Notes: a model not told the origin generated them from the letters alone. Positions 34,309-48,132 are shown, numbered from the stretch's first letter. The stretch: DNA of 64,000 nucleotides from Solanum dulcamara (GCF_947179165.1 NC_077238.1:37189793-37253792); one strand, 5' to 3'. Translations and numbers: made by a program.

Positions 34309-35636
34309 ATGCCTCCACGAAGGTACTCCTCTAGAAGGAACGTGGTTGAAAAGGAGAAATAAGCTCTGAATGACCCTTTGAATGATCATGTTTCCAATGC
34401 CAAGTTCTGAGAGACCTTCCAATTACTTACAAAAGCTATTATGGCTCAAGTTAACCATGAGGTGGTGGCTCCCATGAACCAAAATGTGGGTATGGCGACG
34501 ATAAGAGTTTGTGATTTCATGAGGATGAATCCTCTAGAGTTTCTAAAGTTGATGAGTATCGACAAGAGTTTGTTGATAGCATCCATAAGATTGTTGAGAT
34601 CATAGGGATTATCCCAGCTGAGAGGATAGAATTGGCTACGTACTAATTGAGGGGTGTTTCTCAAATTTGGTTTGATCAATGGAAAAGTGAGAGGCCTAGA
34701 GAGGCTGATCCCATGACTTGGGATGAGTTTAATAGGGCATTTCTTGATCACTTTTTCCCACTAGAGTTGAGGAAGGCCAAAGTGCAAGAGTTCATCAACC
34801 TTAAGCAAGGTGGTATGATTATGAGGGAGTATGACCTTATGTTTACTCAATTGTCAAAATATGCTCTATTCATGGTTGTCAACTCAAGAGCTCGAATAAG
34901 CAAGTTTATATCGGGTGTGTTGAATATGGTCTCAATGGAGTGCAAAATGGCTATGTTGATTCGGGAGATGGATATATCTAGACTCATGACCTATGTGGAG
35001 CAAATAGATGGTGAGAAATTAAAGATGAATAATAGGGATTCCAATAGGCCAAGAACTGATGGTAGTGAATTCTCTCATGCTAAGCCCAAAAGTGGTGGAC
35101 GTCCTTATTTTTGCCAAAAGTATTCCGACCAAGGTTCATCTAATACCACTACTCCAAGGATTGACAAGGATAGGGTGACCAATCCTAAACCTCAAGGAGG
35201 TGCTCCCATTGGCCAAGTTACTCTTGCATGCAAGAAGCGTGGTAGGAACCACAAAGGTGAATGTCTAGCTGGTTTGAATGTGTGCTACCAGTGTGGTAAG
35301 CTGGGCCATCATGTTAAAGTATGCAAGGTCAAATATGTTCATTCTCAAGTCCAAGTAGCTCAAGGTTCACAAGTGCAACCAAATAGTAGTAAATGCAATA
35401 ATAAGTTTTATGCCCTCCATGGTAGGAAAGAGGTGGAGGAGACTCTTGATGTTGTTACTGGTATGTTGCAGGTCTTTCACTATAATGTCTATGCTTTGAT
35501 TGATCCAGGTACAAACTTTTCTTTTCTTTCCCCTTATATGGCCATGAGATTTGATGTTAGTCCTGAGGTATTGTTAGAGCCTTTCTCCATTTATACTCCC
35601 ATCGGTGAGTGGGTTGTGGCTAAAAGAGTCTATTAA
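34309..35636 (+). pseudogene. Gyp-B gag and start of protease
   Basis: The likely start is ATG at 34309 (MPPRRY), typical of these gag proteins. It is followed by a TAA and a frame change; the main open stretch begins at 34647. That stretch has the gag core (WFDQWKSERP, WDEFNRAFLDHFFPLELR, FINLKQGGMIMREYDL), a damaged first zinc region and the knuckle CYQCGKLGHHVKVC at 35283-35324. The protease active site DPGTN follows (aspartate codon 35502-35504). The frame closes with TAA at 35634-35636. The product would form particles and mature them; the breaks make it non-functional. Confidence 0.88.
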
Positions 35637-37300
35637 AGTTGTCTAGTTATAGTCTTCCATAAAGTTACCATATGTGACCTATTTGAGCTTGAGGTGACCA
35701 ATTTTGATATTATCCTTGGTATGGATTGACTATATGCATGTTATGCTTCTATTGATTGTAGAACTCGAGTGGTTAAGTTCCAATTCCCTAATGAGATGGT
35801 CCTAGAATGGAAGGGTAGTAACTTCGTGTTTAAAGGTTAATTTTGTGCCTTAAAGGTGGAAAATGATTTCCAAGGGTTGTATTTACCATCTTGTGAGGGT
35901 TAGGGATACGAATTCCAAAATCCCCTATTTTAGAGTCAGTCCCCATTATTAAAGATTTTTTGGATGTGTTTCTCAATGATTTATCCAGTGTCCCTGCAGG
36001 AAGGGAGATTGATTTTAGCATAGAAATTTTTCCGAATACCTAACCTATTTCTATTTCTCTTTATCGGATGGCTCCAATGGAGTTAAAGGAGTTGAAGGAT
36101 CAATTGAAAGACTAGTTAGAAAAGGGTTTCATTAGACCAAGTATATCCCCATGGGGTGCTCCCATATTATTTTTTAGAAAGAAGGATGGCGCACTATATA
36201 TGTGCATTGACTACAAACAATTGAACAAGGTAACCATCAAGAATAAATACCTGATTCCAAGGATAGCTGAATTGTTTGATCAATTGGAAGGAGCAAGTTA
36301 CTTCTCCAAAATAGATCTTTATTCCGGTTATCACACATTAAGGGTGAGGGAGTGTGATATTCCCAAAATGGCATTTCAGACGAGGTATGACCATTATGAA
36401 TTCCTAATTATGTCATTTGGTTTGAATAATGCCCCGTGGATTTTATGGACTTAATGAATAGAGTGTTCAAGCAATATTTAGACATATTTGTGATAGTATT
36501 CATTGATGATATATTTTTCTACTCTCGAAATCTGGAAGAGCATGCTAATCACTTGAGGATTGTGTGTCAACTCTACGGAATAAGTAGTTATTTGAAAAAT
36601 TCAATAAAATGTAAGTTTTGGTTAAAGGAGGTGTCTTTTATTGTTCACATCTTTCCAGTGAAGGAATTATGGTTGATCCTAAGAAAACCAATGCGGTTAA
36701 GAATTGGCCTAGACCCTTATCTCCTTTGGGTATTAGGAGTTTCTTTGGCCTAGCCGAATACTAAAGGAGATTTATGGAAGGATTTTCATCGATCTCTTCA
36801 CCTTTGACCAAGTTGACTAAAACAAGGTGAAGTTTCAATGGTCTGACGCTTGTGAAAAGAGTTTTCAAGAATTGAAAGATTATCTCACCACCACTCTTAT
36901 CTTGGCCTTGCTAGAAGGGTCCTATGGTTTTGTGGTATATTGTGATGCTTCAAGGGTTGTTCTTGGTTGTGTATTGATGCAACATGTTAAGGTAACCTAT
37001 GCTTCTAAGCAACTTAAGGTGCATGAACAGAATTATCCAACCCATGATCTTGAGCTAGCGGCAGCCATCTTTGCTTTGATAATTTAGAGACACTATATTT
37101 ATGGTATCCATGTGGATGTGTTCACCGACCCTAATAGTTTACCATACGTGTTTAAGCAAAAAGATTCGAACCTTCAGCAAATGAGATGGATTTAATTATT
37201 GAAGGATTATAATATAAGTGTGTTGTATCATCTGGGCAAAGCTAAAGTGGTTACCGATGTACTAAGTAGGTTGTCCATGAGTAGTGTTGCACATGTTGAC
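35637..37300 (+). pseudogene. Gyp-B protease end, reverse transcriptase and RNase H
   Basis: Residual protease (ILGMD) is followed by reverse-transcriptase blocks: GFIRPS-SPWGAP near 36130, [16 protein letters not shown] at 36203-36250, [11 protein letters not shown], then a frame change at about 36435. The catalytic FIDD is at 36499-36510. RNase H follows ([11 protein letters not shown] near 36940, [10 protein letters not shown], later TDVLSRL). Many stops and frameshifts interrupt it. The part from 36472 onward is duplicated at 42737. Confidence 0.85.
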
Positions 37301-38701
37301 GAAGATAAGAATGAATGATCAAGGATGTTCATAGATTGTCATGTTTAGGCGTGTGTTTGGTTGATTCTAATTATGGAGGTGTTCTTGTCCATAATGGTTC
37401 GGAGTCATTTATTATTTTGAATGTTAAGGCGAAGAAAGACCAAGATCCAATGCTAAGTGAGTTAAAGAAGTAGGTTGCTAAAAAATCCATTGAGGTTTTC
37501 TCTTAAGGGAGAGATGATGTGTTACGTTACCAAAGTCGTTTGTGTACCAAATATTAAAGGCTTGAGAGAGTTGATATTGAATGAGGCCCATAGTTTCAAA
37601 TATTCAATTCATCTGAGTTCCACCAAGATGTATCGTGACTTGAGAGAAGTGTATTGGTGGAATGGCATGAAGAACGACATAGCAGAGTTGGTAACTAAGT
37701 GTCCAAATTGCCAACATGTTAAATTTGAGTTCCAAAGACCGGGAGGTCTAGCCCAGGATATTGAAATTCTTACTTGAAAGTGGGATGATGTGACATGGAT
37801 TTTGTAAGAGGTTTGCCTTATTCTAAGAAGAAATATGATTCCATTTGGGTTGTTATAGATCGGATGACCAAGTTAGCTCATTTTCTACTGGTTAAGACCT
37901 CTTATTACGCCGAAGACTATGCTAAGTTGCATGTTCGTGAGTAGGTAGGACTTCATGATGTGACCTTGTCCATTATATTGGATTGAGGTACATAATTCAC
38001 TTTACACTTTTGGAGGTCGTTTCAAGGGTCTCAGAATAAAGGTTAAGGTAATTATCTCTTTCCATCCTCAAACTGATGGTCAAGCCAAAAGGACGATCCA
38101 AACTTTAGAGGATATGTTAAGGGCGTGTGTTATTATTCTAAAGGAAGTTTGGATTAACATTTGCCATTAATTGAGTTTGCCTATAATAATAGTTATCACT
38201 CTAGCATCCAAATGGCTTATTTCAAAGCATTGTATTGGAGGAGAAGTATTCCCCAGTGGGATGGTTTGAAGTAGGTGAGATGGCCTTTATTTGTCTAGAT
38301 TTTGTGTAGATCCTATGGAGAAGGTGAGACTCATAAGGGAGAGGTTGAAGACTACTCAAAGTCATCAAAAGTTCTATTCTGATATTAGGAAAAGCGAGCT
38401 TGAATTTGAGATGGATGATTGGATCTATTTGAAGGTTTCACCCATGAAGGGTGTAATGCATTTGGGTAAGAAAGGGAATTTGAGTCCAAGATACGTTGGA
38501 CCTTATAAGATATTGAGATATGTTGGCAGGGTGGTATATGAGTTAGATTTTCCACTTGAATTAGCAATAGTTCACCTGGTGTTTCATGTGTCTACGTTAA
38601 GGAAGTTCGTGGATAATCTAAACTCTATTGTGACATTGGAAGATGTAAGTTTTGAGAAGGATTTGACTTATGAAGAGATTCTGGTAGAAATCTTAGACTG
38701 A
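37301..38701 (+). pseudogene. Gyp-B integrase, broken
   Basis: The zinc-binding block HSFKYSIHLS...CPNCQHVK lies at about 37590-37725. A D-D-E core remnant follows ([29 protein letters not shown]) with stops at several places, including TGA and TAG near 37945-37990. The C-terminal open stretch 38291-38701 has YLKVSPMKGVMHLGKKGNLSPRY and a VFHVS-LRK motif. No clear chromodomain is visible. The piece is inactive, and its copy lies at 43566-44966. Confidence 0.85.
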
Positions 38702-39090
38702 CAAGTTAAGAAGTTAAGAAATAAAGAAGTTGTGTCCATCAAACTGTTATGGAGGAATCCACAAGTAGAGAGTACTACTTGGGAGGCAGAGGCAGATATG
38801 ATGAAACGATACCCGTACCTCTTTTCCTCTACTCAAGCCTAAAAGTATTAAGTTTTTCTTACTCAAGCTAATTGAACTCTTACGTATTCAGTTCCTCCTG
38901 TGTCATTCATATGCATGCATGTTCATGAAAGTTGATTTTTAAAGTCATGATTTTATGTTAAGATAAAGTTTTCATGTTCCATGCATTTTAAGATGTCATC
39001 ATATTCCTGTTGGATTGCTAGTCCTCTTTTTGTGTCCTTTCTATGATAAGTTAATATTATTCGAGGATGAATGTTCCAAGGGGGATATAT
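38702..39090 (+). other. Gyp-B 3' untranslated region and polypurine tract
   Basis: The remnant TTWE-like pol tail (about 38774-38800) is followed by an AT-rich region. AAGGGGGATATA immediately precedes the 3' LTR, consistent with a polypurine tract. Confidence 0.6.
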
Positions 39091-41177
39091 TGTAATATCT
39101 CGAAAGTCGGAAGGTTGGAACCAAGGAGAAAGATCCCAAAATTTTGAACCTACCCATGTTTATGAGTCACTTTATAGATCGTAGAGCTTCCTATGGCTCA
39201 TAAGGGTGAGTCTTAGTGTGATCCCTCGAGCAAAATAAGATGTTGCCCTCAGAAGAGGTTCTATGACTTGTTCGGATGAGTCTTCGAGTTGTTACGGGTC
39301 GTAAGAATAACTTATCACAAAACTTCAGAGACTCTCCAATTACATATTTTTGGGACCAACAGGACGATCCCAAAGAACGATCTGTGGATGCTTTGACGGG
39401 TCGTAAACATGAACGTTCTCAAACTTCAAAGACTCGAATTGTTAGGCCTTTTTCTTAGACTTGCAGGATAAGTCTCTTAGACGATTCATCATTCCTTCAA
39501 TGACCCATAGACACTTTTATGGCCAAGTTCAAATTCTATAAATATTCAATTCTTCAAATTCCCATCCTATTCGATTCACTCTTCTAAATTTCCCAAGGCA
39601 AGAACTCTCAAGGTCTCTCAACGTTTTGTCTTCAAGCTCAAGCTAGGGTTTCCATATTTCTACAAGGTCTCTTTTTCATTTCTTAGTTAATTCAAGCAAG
39701 GTATGTAGGGATTGATTCATGAGCCCTTCCTCCCATGAAGTCCCAAATATTTCTCAAGTTTTCATTAAATTTTAAATTGATTATGAACCTTAGTTTTGAT
39801 GAATAGAATTGGGCTGATTAAATTCCATTTTTAGATGTTATCAATGATCATTATATGTATGTTCTCATATGAATTACAATATTTTAAGTTGAATTATGAA
39901 TTCCCATGCATGAAGCTATTTTTAATCTATGATTATGAGTTAAAGATGATTTTATGAGTTGAGCATGAGTTAAATGATTTTCCATGAAAGTTTTATGAGT
40001 TAAAGTTGAGATTATGATGTTTAAAGATGAAGTTATTATGATGATCAAATTTAAGATCAAAGATGTTATTATGGTGTGATAAGTCCAATTCTCACATAAT
40101 CACGTTTAAAGAAGGTGATAGGTATAATTCTCACCGAGTTTATAGATTCTCATGAATAACTAAGTTAACAAGCTATTCCTATATGTTTTAAAGATGAATT
40201 AACAGGCAGTAATTGTCTTTCCCTATTATGTTATGATTGTGATTTTATGAGTTTAAGTTGGGATATTGACTAAGTACCGAGAGGGCTTCTAGGTAAGATT
40301 CATTCTGGTAATGTAGTTAGGTACACAAGAAAATCCTAATATGAACCTATAGTCCCAAACTACGTTATCCACATAGAATTTGCCTTTATGGCCTAGCTTA
40401 GTGGATCCATATATAGCACAGTTGAGTTGAGTTGAGATGAATTACCTATGTAGTATGTCCTGGAAATATAGACTCTCCTGTCTTGATGCAAGAGTCATCG
40501 AATTCCATATAATAGCTAGCATGATCTTAGATGTCGGTTAAAGTTCTTATCCCACACTAGTTGAAGTTAAGTTATGACTTGAAAGTTGAAGTTGTATGAT
40601 ATGCATTGACCATGAGTTTCATATGTTTTAAAATGCTTTAAAGCTTTACTCTTGTTTATTATGAATGGTCATACATCTTATGTCATATTGATTACGTTCT
40701 TTTACTTGTTCATGCATACCTCACATACGTAATAAATTCAAAAGTACTAATGCATATTTTGCCTACATTATCTCATAATGTAGGGATGGACGACACTCAC
40801 GACCATCTTATTTGTGGCTATAGATTGCTCTAGATTCTCAAGGAGTTGGTGAGTCCTTATTCTATCGAGGACACAAATTTTATTCATGTTGCTATTACTT
40901 TGACCTTTATTATATTGTTAGGGTAATCTAGGAGCTTGTCCTAATCCCCTATCAAACACTAGACTAGAGGTATGATTAGACGGCTTATGATGTAGTCCAG
41001 TTTGGACGTCTATTGAGTTGATTTCCCTTAGTTCCGTTTCCCATTTGATGATTACATCCTCTTATATTTTCATATTATTTACCTTATGTATGTGATATAT
41101 ACTAAGATGACTTATGGTTTGGGTCACTCGCATCCCGATCGTCGTGTGGTGGCTTTGCCCTAGTTCGGGTCGTGACA
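39091..41177 (+). mobile_element. Gyp-B 3' LTR
   Basis: This LTR of 2,087 bp starts TGTAATATCTCG and ends GGTCGTGACA, followed by the ACATA duplication. It matches the 5' LTR with clear divergence, suggesting an old insertion. Confidence 0.92.
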
Positions 41178-41652
41178 ACATATTTCTCACATACTTAGTT
41201 ATTCTATGTACTAAAGCATATTTTTTCTAATATTGTCTCATAATATAGATCACAACACTCTTGCTCATTTTTGTGGCTAGCTACAATTTCAATGAAGATT
41301 GGTTGTTTTTGTGAGTCCTCATTATTTGAGGGTGCACCCACTTTGTCAATTTCATTATTTCAGACTTTTGTGCTTTCTTATAGTTTGGGTGATCTAGGGA
41401 TTGTCCTATGCCCCCATCTATGTTAGTAGAGTCATTGTCATGCTAAACAAGTATGTTTTTATTTATTTCAAATGTCATGTTTTGAATTCTTGTTATTAAG
41501 ATTTCTATGTTTTGATACTTACATTCCATATTTATGTCTACTCTTCATTTCATGCTATATTGTGTCATGCTAAATATGCTAATATACTTGGTTAGAGTCT
41601 CTTAGAATTCTAATCATCGTGTCATATCTAGGGTCTATCTCGGATTGTGTCA
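41178..41652 (+). mobile_element. Gyp-C 5' LTR, segment 3 (end)
   Basis: After the ACATA duplication the Gyp-C LTR resumes (CATATTTCTCACATACTTAG) and ends GGATTGTGTCA. The family acceptor-like TCATAATATAG ends at 41248, 404 nt before the LTR end. It matches 53695-54167 of the 3' LTR. Confidence 0.85.
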
Positions 41653-41656
41653 ATCT

Positions 41657-41668
41657 TTGTATCAGAGG
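41657..41668 (+). promoter_or_regulatory. Gyp-C primer-binding site, slightly degenerate
   Basis: TTGTATCAGAGG matches the initiator-Met site TGGTATCAGAGC at 10 of 12 positions, just after the LTR end. A copy lies at 47922-47933. Confidence 0.8.
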
Positions 41669-41867
41669 ACAAGGTTCAAGTGTTTGAGGGTGCCTTACAT
41701 GCCGCATTGAGTAGATTCTTGTTTATGGTATGGAACGCACTACATTTATGAATGAAGGGCTATGATGAGTTTAGGAAACTTCACTTATTTCATCATTCTT
41801 CTGTTGTGCGATAGAGTTGAACTCCTTAATATTTTCTTCTACTTTTGTTTTTTGCGATTACAGAATC

Positions 41868-42736
41868 ATGCCTCTATGAAGAGCCTACGTGAGAAGGAAT
41901 GCGAATGGAAATATGGATGAGGAGCAACAAGATCCACAAGATACTGATTGTCTTTTGGCCGAGAAAGTCGCCCACACTAAATTTAGAATAGCTATTCAAG
42001 TGCTTATTCAAGCTATGACGACACAAGCCAACAATGAGGTGGTTGCTCTCGTAAACCCAAATATGGGTACGATGGCTTCTAGGATAAGTGATTTCACAAG
42101 GATGAACCCTTTGAAGTTTCATGATTTAAAGGTATATAAGGATCCACAAGAGTTCATAGAGGGTATCAACAAGATTGTAGACATAGTGGGAGTTAATCTG
42201 GTGGAGAAGGTGGATTTGGCCGCTTATTAATTGAGAGGAGTGGCCCAAATTTGGTTTGATTAATGGAAGGATGAAAGAGCTAGGGAAGTGGTCCCTTATA
42301 TTGTGAGGACTTCAAAGATTTATTTCTTGGCCGTTTCTTTCCCCTTGAATTAGGGAAGCTAAACTTCAAGAGTTAATCAATCTAAAGCAAGGTAACATGA
42401 GTATGCGGGAATATGCCTTGAAGTTCACACAATTGTCCGAATATGCTCCATTCATTTTTGCCGATTTTTGAGCTTGTATGAGTAATTTTGTTTTGGGTGT
42501 TTTGGACTTGGTGGTTAATGAGTGTAGAACCTCTATGTTGATCAAAGAGATGGACATATCAAGGTTGATGACTCATCCCGAGAAAATTGAGGAGGAAAAT
42601 CTTAAGGAGAAGGAAAAAGAGTAAAAGAGAGTAAAGATCAATAGTGGTGACTTTTCACATGTATGTTTTGGGAATGGTGGTCATTCACAGTTTCACACAA
42701 AGTTCTCTGGTCAAAATTGTTCTAGTACTCTGAATT
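41868..42736 (+). pseudogene. Gyp-C gag, copy 1 (cut by the duplication junction)
   Basis: The likely start ATG at 41868 is followed by a TGA at 41877. The open part has RRNANGNMDEEQQ, then the gag core (FTRMNPLKFHDLKV, DPQEFIEGINKI, VEKVDLAAY). Later blocks ([35 protein letters not shown]) are in shifted frames. The sequence stops at 42736, where copy 2 of the duplication begins, so this copy has no pol after it. Confidence 0.85.
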
Positions 42737-44966
42737 CAATATTTAGACATATTTGTAATAGTATTCATTAATGATATATTTTTATACTCTCAAAATCTGG
42801 AAGAGCATGCTATTTACTTGACGATTGTGTTTTAACTCTACGGAATAAGTAGTTATTTGAAAAATTCAATAAAATGTAAGTTTTGGTTAAAGGAGGTTTC
42901 TTTCTTGTTCACATTGTATCCGGTGAAGGAACTATGGTTGATCCTAAGAAAACCAATGCGGTTAAGAATTGGCCTAGACCCTTATCTCCTTCGGGTATTA
43001 GGAGTTTCTTTGGCCTAGCCGAATACTATAGGAGATTTGTGGAAGGATTTTCATCGATCTCTTCACCTTTGACCAAGTTGACTAAAGCAAGGTGAAGTTT
43101 CAATGGTCTGACGCTTGTGAAAAGAGTTTTCAAGAATTGAAAGATTGTGTCACCACCACTCTTATCTTGGCCTTGCTAGAAGGGTCCTATGGTTTTGTGG
43201 TATATTGTGATGCTTCAAGGGTTGTTCTTGGTTGTGTATTGGTGCAACATGTTAAGGTAACCTATGCTTCTAAGCAACTTAAGGTGCATGAACAGAATTA
43301 TCCAACCCATGATCTTGAGCTAGCGGCAACCATCTTTGCTTTGAAAATTTAGAGACACTATATTTATGGTATCCATGTGGATGTGTTCACCGACCCTAAT
43401 AGTTTACCATACGTGTTTAAGCAAAAAGATTCGAACCTTCAGCAAATGAGATGGATTTAATTATTGAAGGATTATAATATAAGTGTGTTGTATCATCTGG
43501 GCAAAGCTAAAGTGGTTACCGATGTACTAAGTAGGTTGTCCATGAGTAGTGTTGCACATGTTGACGAAGATAAGAATGAATGATCAAGGATGTTCATAGA
43601 TTGTCATGTTTAGGCGTGTGTTTGGTTGATTCTAATTATGGAGGTGTTCTTGTCCATAATGGTTCGGAGTCATTTATTATTTTGAATGTTAAGGCTAAGC
43701 AAGACCAAGATCCAATGCTAAGTGAGTTAAAGAAGTAGGTTGCTAAAAAATCCATTGAGGTTTTCTCTTAAGGGAGAGATGATGTGTTACGTTACCAAAG
43801 TCGTTTGTGTACCAAATATTAATGGCTTGAGAGAGTTGATATTGAATGAGGCCCATAGTTTCAAATATTCAATTCATCTGAGTTCCACCAAGATGTATCG
43901 TGACTTGAGAGAAGTGTATTGGTGGAATGGCATGAAGAACGACATAGCAGAGTTGGTAACTAAGTGTCCAAATTGCCAACATGTTAAATTTGAGTTCCAA
44001 AGACCGGGAGGTCTAGCCCAGGATATTGAAATTCTTACTTGAAAGTGGGATGATGTGACATGGATTTTGTAAGAGGTTTGCCTCATACTAAGAAGAAATA
44101 TGATTCCATTTGGGTTGTTATAGATTGGATGACCAAGTTGGCTCATTTTCTACTGGTTAAGACCTCTTATTACGCCGACGACTATGCTAAGTTGCATGTT
44201 CGTGAGTAGGTAGGACTTCATGATGTGCCCTTGTCCATTATATTGGATTGAGGTACATAATTCACTTTACACTTTTGGAGGTCGTTTCAAGGGTCTCAGA
44301 ATAAAGGTTAAGGTAATTATCTCTTTCCATCCTCAAACTGATGGTCAAGCCAAAAGGACGACCCAAACTTTAGAGGATATGTTAAGGGCGTGTGTTATTA
44401 TTCTAAAGGAAGTTTGGATTAACATTTGCCGTTAATTGAGTTTGCCTATAATAATAGTTATCACTCTAGCATCCAAATGACTTATTTCAAAGCATTGTAT
44501 TGGAGGAGAAGTATTCCCCAGTGGGAAGGTTTGAAGTAGGTGAGATGGCCTTTATTTGTCTAGATTTTGTGTAGATCCTATGGAGAAGGTGAGACTCATA
44601 AGGGAGAGGTTGAAGACTACTCAAAGTCATCAAAAGTTCTATTCTGATATTAGGAAAAGCGAGCTTGAATTTGAGATGGATAATTGGGTCTATTTGAAGG
44701 TTTCACCTATGAAGGGTGTAATGCATTTGGGTAAGAAAGGGAATTTGAGTCCTAGATACATTGGACCTTATAAGATATTGAGATATGTTGACAGGGTGGT
44801 ATATGAGTTAGATTTTCCACTTGAATTAGCAATAGTTCACCTGGTGTTTCATGTGTCTACGTTGAGGAAGTTCGTGGATAATCTAAACTCTATTGTGACA
44901 TTGGAAGATGTAAGTTTTGAGAAGGATTTGACTTATGAAGAGATTCTAATAGAAATCTTAGACTGA
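42737..44966 (+). pseudogene. Second copy of Gyp-B reverse transcriptase, RNase H and integrase
   Basis: This is the near-identical copy of 36472-38701. It shows reverse-transcriptase thumb-side blocks (FFGLAEYYRRFVEGFSSISSPL at 42990-43070 in part), [11 protein letters not shown], the integrase zinc block near 43855-43990 and the C-terminal stretch 44556-44966. It has the same breaks as copy 1 plus a few private changes; for example Y is retained in AEYYRRF where copy 1 has a stop. Confidence 0.88.
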
Positions 44967-45355
44967 CAAGTTAAGAAGTTAAGAAATAAAGAAGTTGTGT
45001 CCATCAAACTATTATAAAGGAATCCACAAGTAGAAAGTACTACTTGGGAGACGGAGGCAGATATGATGAAACGATACCCGTACCTCTTTTCCTCTACTCA
45101 AGCCTAAAAGTATTAAGTTTTTCTTACTCAAGCTAATTGAACTCTTACGTATTCAGTTCCTCCTGTGTCATTCATATGCATGCATGTTCATGAAAGTTGA
45201 TTTTTAAAGTCATGATTTTATGTTAAGATAAAGTTTTCATGTTCCATGCATTTTAAGATGTCATCATATTCCTGTTGGATTGCTAGTCCTCTTTTTGTGT
45301 CCTTTCTATGATAAGTTAATATTATTCGAGTATGAATGTTCCAAGGGGGATATAT

Positions 45356-47442
45356 TATAATATCCCGAAAGTTGGAAAGTTGGAACCAAGGAGAAAGATC
45401 CCAAAATTTTGAACCTACCCATGTTTATGAGTCACTTTATAGATCGTAGAGCTTCTTATGGCTCATAAGGGTGAGTCTTAGTGTGATCCCTCGAGCAAAA
45501 TAAGATGTTGCCCTCAGAAGAGGTTCTATGACTTGCTCGGATGAGTCTTTGAGTTTTTACGGGTCGTAAGAATAACTTATGACAAAACTTCAGAGACTCT
45601 CCAATTACATATTTTTGGGACCAGCCGGACGAGCCCAAAGAACAATCTGTAGATGCTTTGACGGGTCATAAACATGAACGTTCTCAAACTTTAGAGACTC
45701 GAATTTTTAGGCCTTTTTCGTAGACTTGAAGGATAAGTCTCTTAGACGATTCATCATTCCTTCAATGACCCATAGACACTTTTATGGCCAAGTTCAAATT
45801 CTATAAATATTCAATTCTTCAAATTCCCATCCTATTCGATTCACTCTTCTAAATTTCCCAAGGCAAGAACTCTCAAGGTCTCTCAACGTTTTGTCTTCAA
45901 GCTCAAGCTAGGGTTTCCATATTTCTACAAGGTCTCTTTTTCATTTCTTAGTGAATTCAAGCAAGGTATGTAGGGATTGATTCATGAGCCCTTCCTCCCA
46001 TGAAGTCCCAAATATTTCTCAAGTTTTCATTAAATTTTAAATTGATTATGAACCTTAGTTTTGATGAATAGAATTGGGCTGATTAAATTACATTTTTAGA
46101 TGTTATCAATGATCATTATATGCATGTTCTCATATGAATTACAATATTTTAAGTTGAATTATGAATTCCCATGCATGAAGCTATTTTTAATCTATGATTA
46201 TGAGTTAAAGATGATTTTATGAGTTGAGCATGAGTTAAATGATTTTCCATGAAAGTTTTATGAGTTAAAGTTGAGATTATGATGTTTAAAGATGAAGTTA
46301 TTATGATGATCAAATTTAAGATCAAAGATGTTATTATGGTGTGATAAGTCCAATTCTCACATAATCACGTTTAAAGAAGGTGATAGGTATAATTCTCACC
46401 GAGTTTATAGATTCTCATGAATAACTAAGTTAACAAGCTATTCCTATATGTTTTAAAGATGAATTAACAGGCAGTAATTGTCTTTCCCTATTATGTTATG
46501 ATTGTGATTTTATGAGTTTAAGTTGGGATATTGACTAAGTACCGAGAGGGCTTCTAGGTAAGATTCATTCTGGTAATGTAGTTAGGTACACAAGAAAATC
46601 CTAATATGAACCTATAGTCCCAAACTACGTTATCCACATAGAATTTGCCTTTATGGCCTAGCTTAGTGGATCCATATATAGCACAGTTAAGTTGAGTTGA
46701 GATGAATTACCTATGTAGTATGTCCTGGAAATATAGACTCTCCTGTCTTGATGCAAGAGTCATCGAATTCCATATAATAGCTAGCATGATCTTAGATGTC
46801 GGTTAAAGTTCTTATCCCACACTAGTTGAAGTTAAGTTATGAGTTGAAAGTTGAAGTTGTATGATATGCATTGACCATGAGTTTCATATGTTTTAAAATG
46901 CTTTAAAGCTTTACTCTTGTTTATTATGAATGGTCATACATCTTATGTCATATTGATTACGTTCTTTTACTTGTTCATGCATACCTCACATACGTAATAA
47001 ATTCAAAAGTACTAATGCATATTTTGCCTACATTATCTCATAATGTAGGGATGGACGACACTCACGACCATCTTATTTGTGGCTATAGATTGCTCTAGAT
47101 TCTCAAGGAGTTGGTGAGTCCTTATTCTATCGAGGACACAAATTTTATTCATGTTGCTATTACTTTGACCTTTATTGTATTGTTAGGGTAATCTAGGAGC
47201 TTGTCCTAATCCCCTATCAAACACTGGACTAGAGGTATGATTAGACGGCTTATGATGTAGTCCAGTTTGGACGTCTATTGAGTTGATTTCCCTTAGTTCC
47301 GTTTCCCATTTGATGATTACATCCTCTTATATTTTCATATTATTTACCTTATGTATGTGATATATACTAAGATGACTTATGGTTTGGGTCACTCGCATCC
47401 CGATCGTCGTGTGGTGGCTTTGCCCTAGTTCGGGTCGTGACA
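45356..47442 (+). mobile_element. Second copy of the Gyp-B 3' LTR
   Basis: It corresponds base for base to 39091-41177. Its first bases are TATAAT where copy 1 has TGTAAT. The end GGTCGTGACA is intact and is followed by ACATA. Confidence 0.92.
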
Positions 47443-47917
47443 ACATATTTCTCACATACTTAGTTATTCTATGTACTAAAGCATATTTTTTCTAATATTG
47501 TCTCATAATATAGATCACAACACTCTTGCTCATTTTTGTGGCTAGCTACAATTTCAATGAAGATTGGTTGTTTTTGTGAGTCCTCATTATTTGAGGGTGC
47601 ACCCACTTTGTCAATTTCATTATTTCAGACTTTTGTGCTTTCTTATAGTTTGGGTGATCTAGGGATTGTCCTATGCCCCCATCTATGTTAGTAGAGTCAT
47701 TGTCATGCTAAACAAGTATGTTTTTATTTATTTCAAATGTCATGTTTTGAATTCTTGTTATTAAGATTTCTATGTTTTGATACTTACATTCCATATTTAT
47801 GTCTACTCTTCATTTCATGCTATATTGTGTCATGCTAAATATGCTAATATACTTGGTTAGAGTCTCTTAGAATTCTAATCATCGTGTCATATCTAGGGTC
47901 TATCTCGGATTGTGTCA
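47443..47917 (+). mobile_element. Second copy of the Gyp-C 5' LTR end
   Basis: Matches 41178-41652 and is followed by the same degenerate primer-binding site. Confidence 0.88.
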
Positions 47918-48132
47918 ATCTTTGTATCAGAGGACAAGGTTCAAGTGTTTGAGGGTGCCTTACATGCCGAATTGAGTAGATTCTTGTTTATGGTATGGAA
48001 CGCACTACATTTATGAATGAGGGGCTATGATGAGTTTAGGAAACTTCACTTATTTCATCATTCTTCTGTTGTGCGAAAGAGTTGAACTCCTTAATATTTT
48101 CTTCTACTTTTGTTTTTTACGATTATAGAATC

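Larger units (their letters stand above)
36472..42736 (+). repeat. 6,265-bp tandem duplication, copy 1
   Basis: Copy 1 runs from Gyp-B reverse transcriptase through Gyp-B 3' LTR, the end of the Gyp-C 5' LTR and Gyp-C gag. Every landmark compared recurs exactly 6,265 bp downstream (36827/43092, 37475/43740, 38291/44556, 41889/48154). Differences are scattered single bases; no length change was noticed. Confidence 0.95.
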
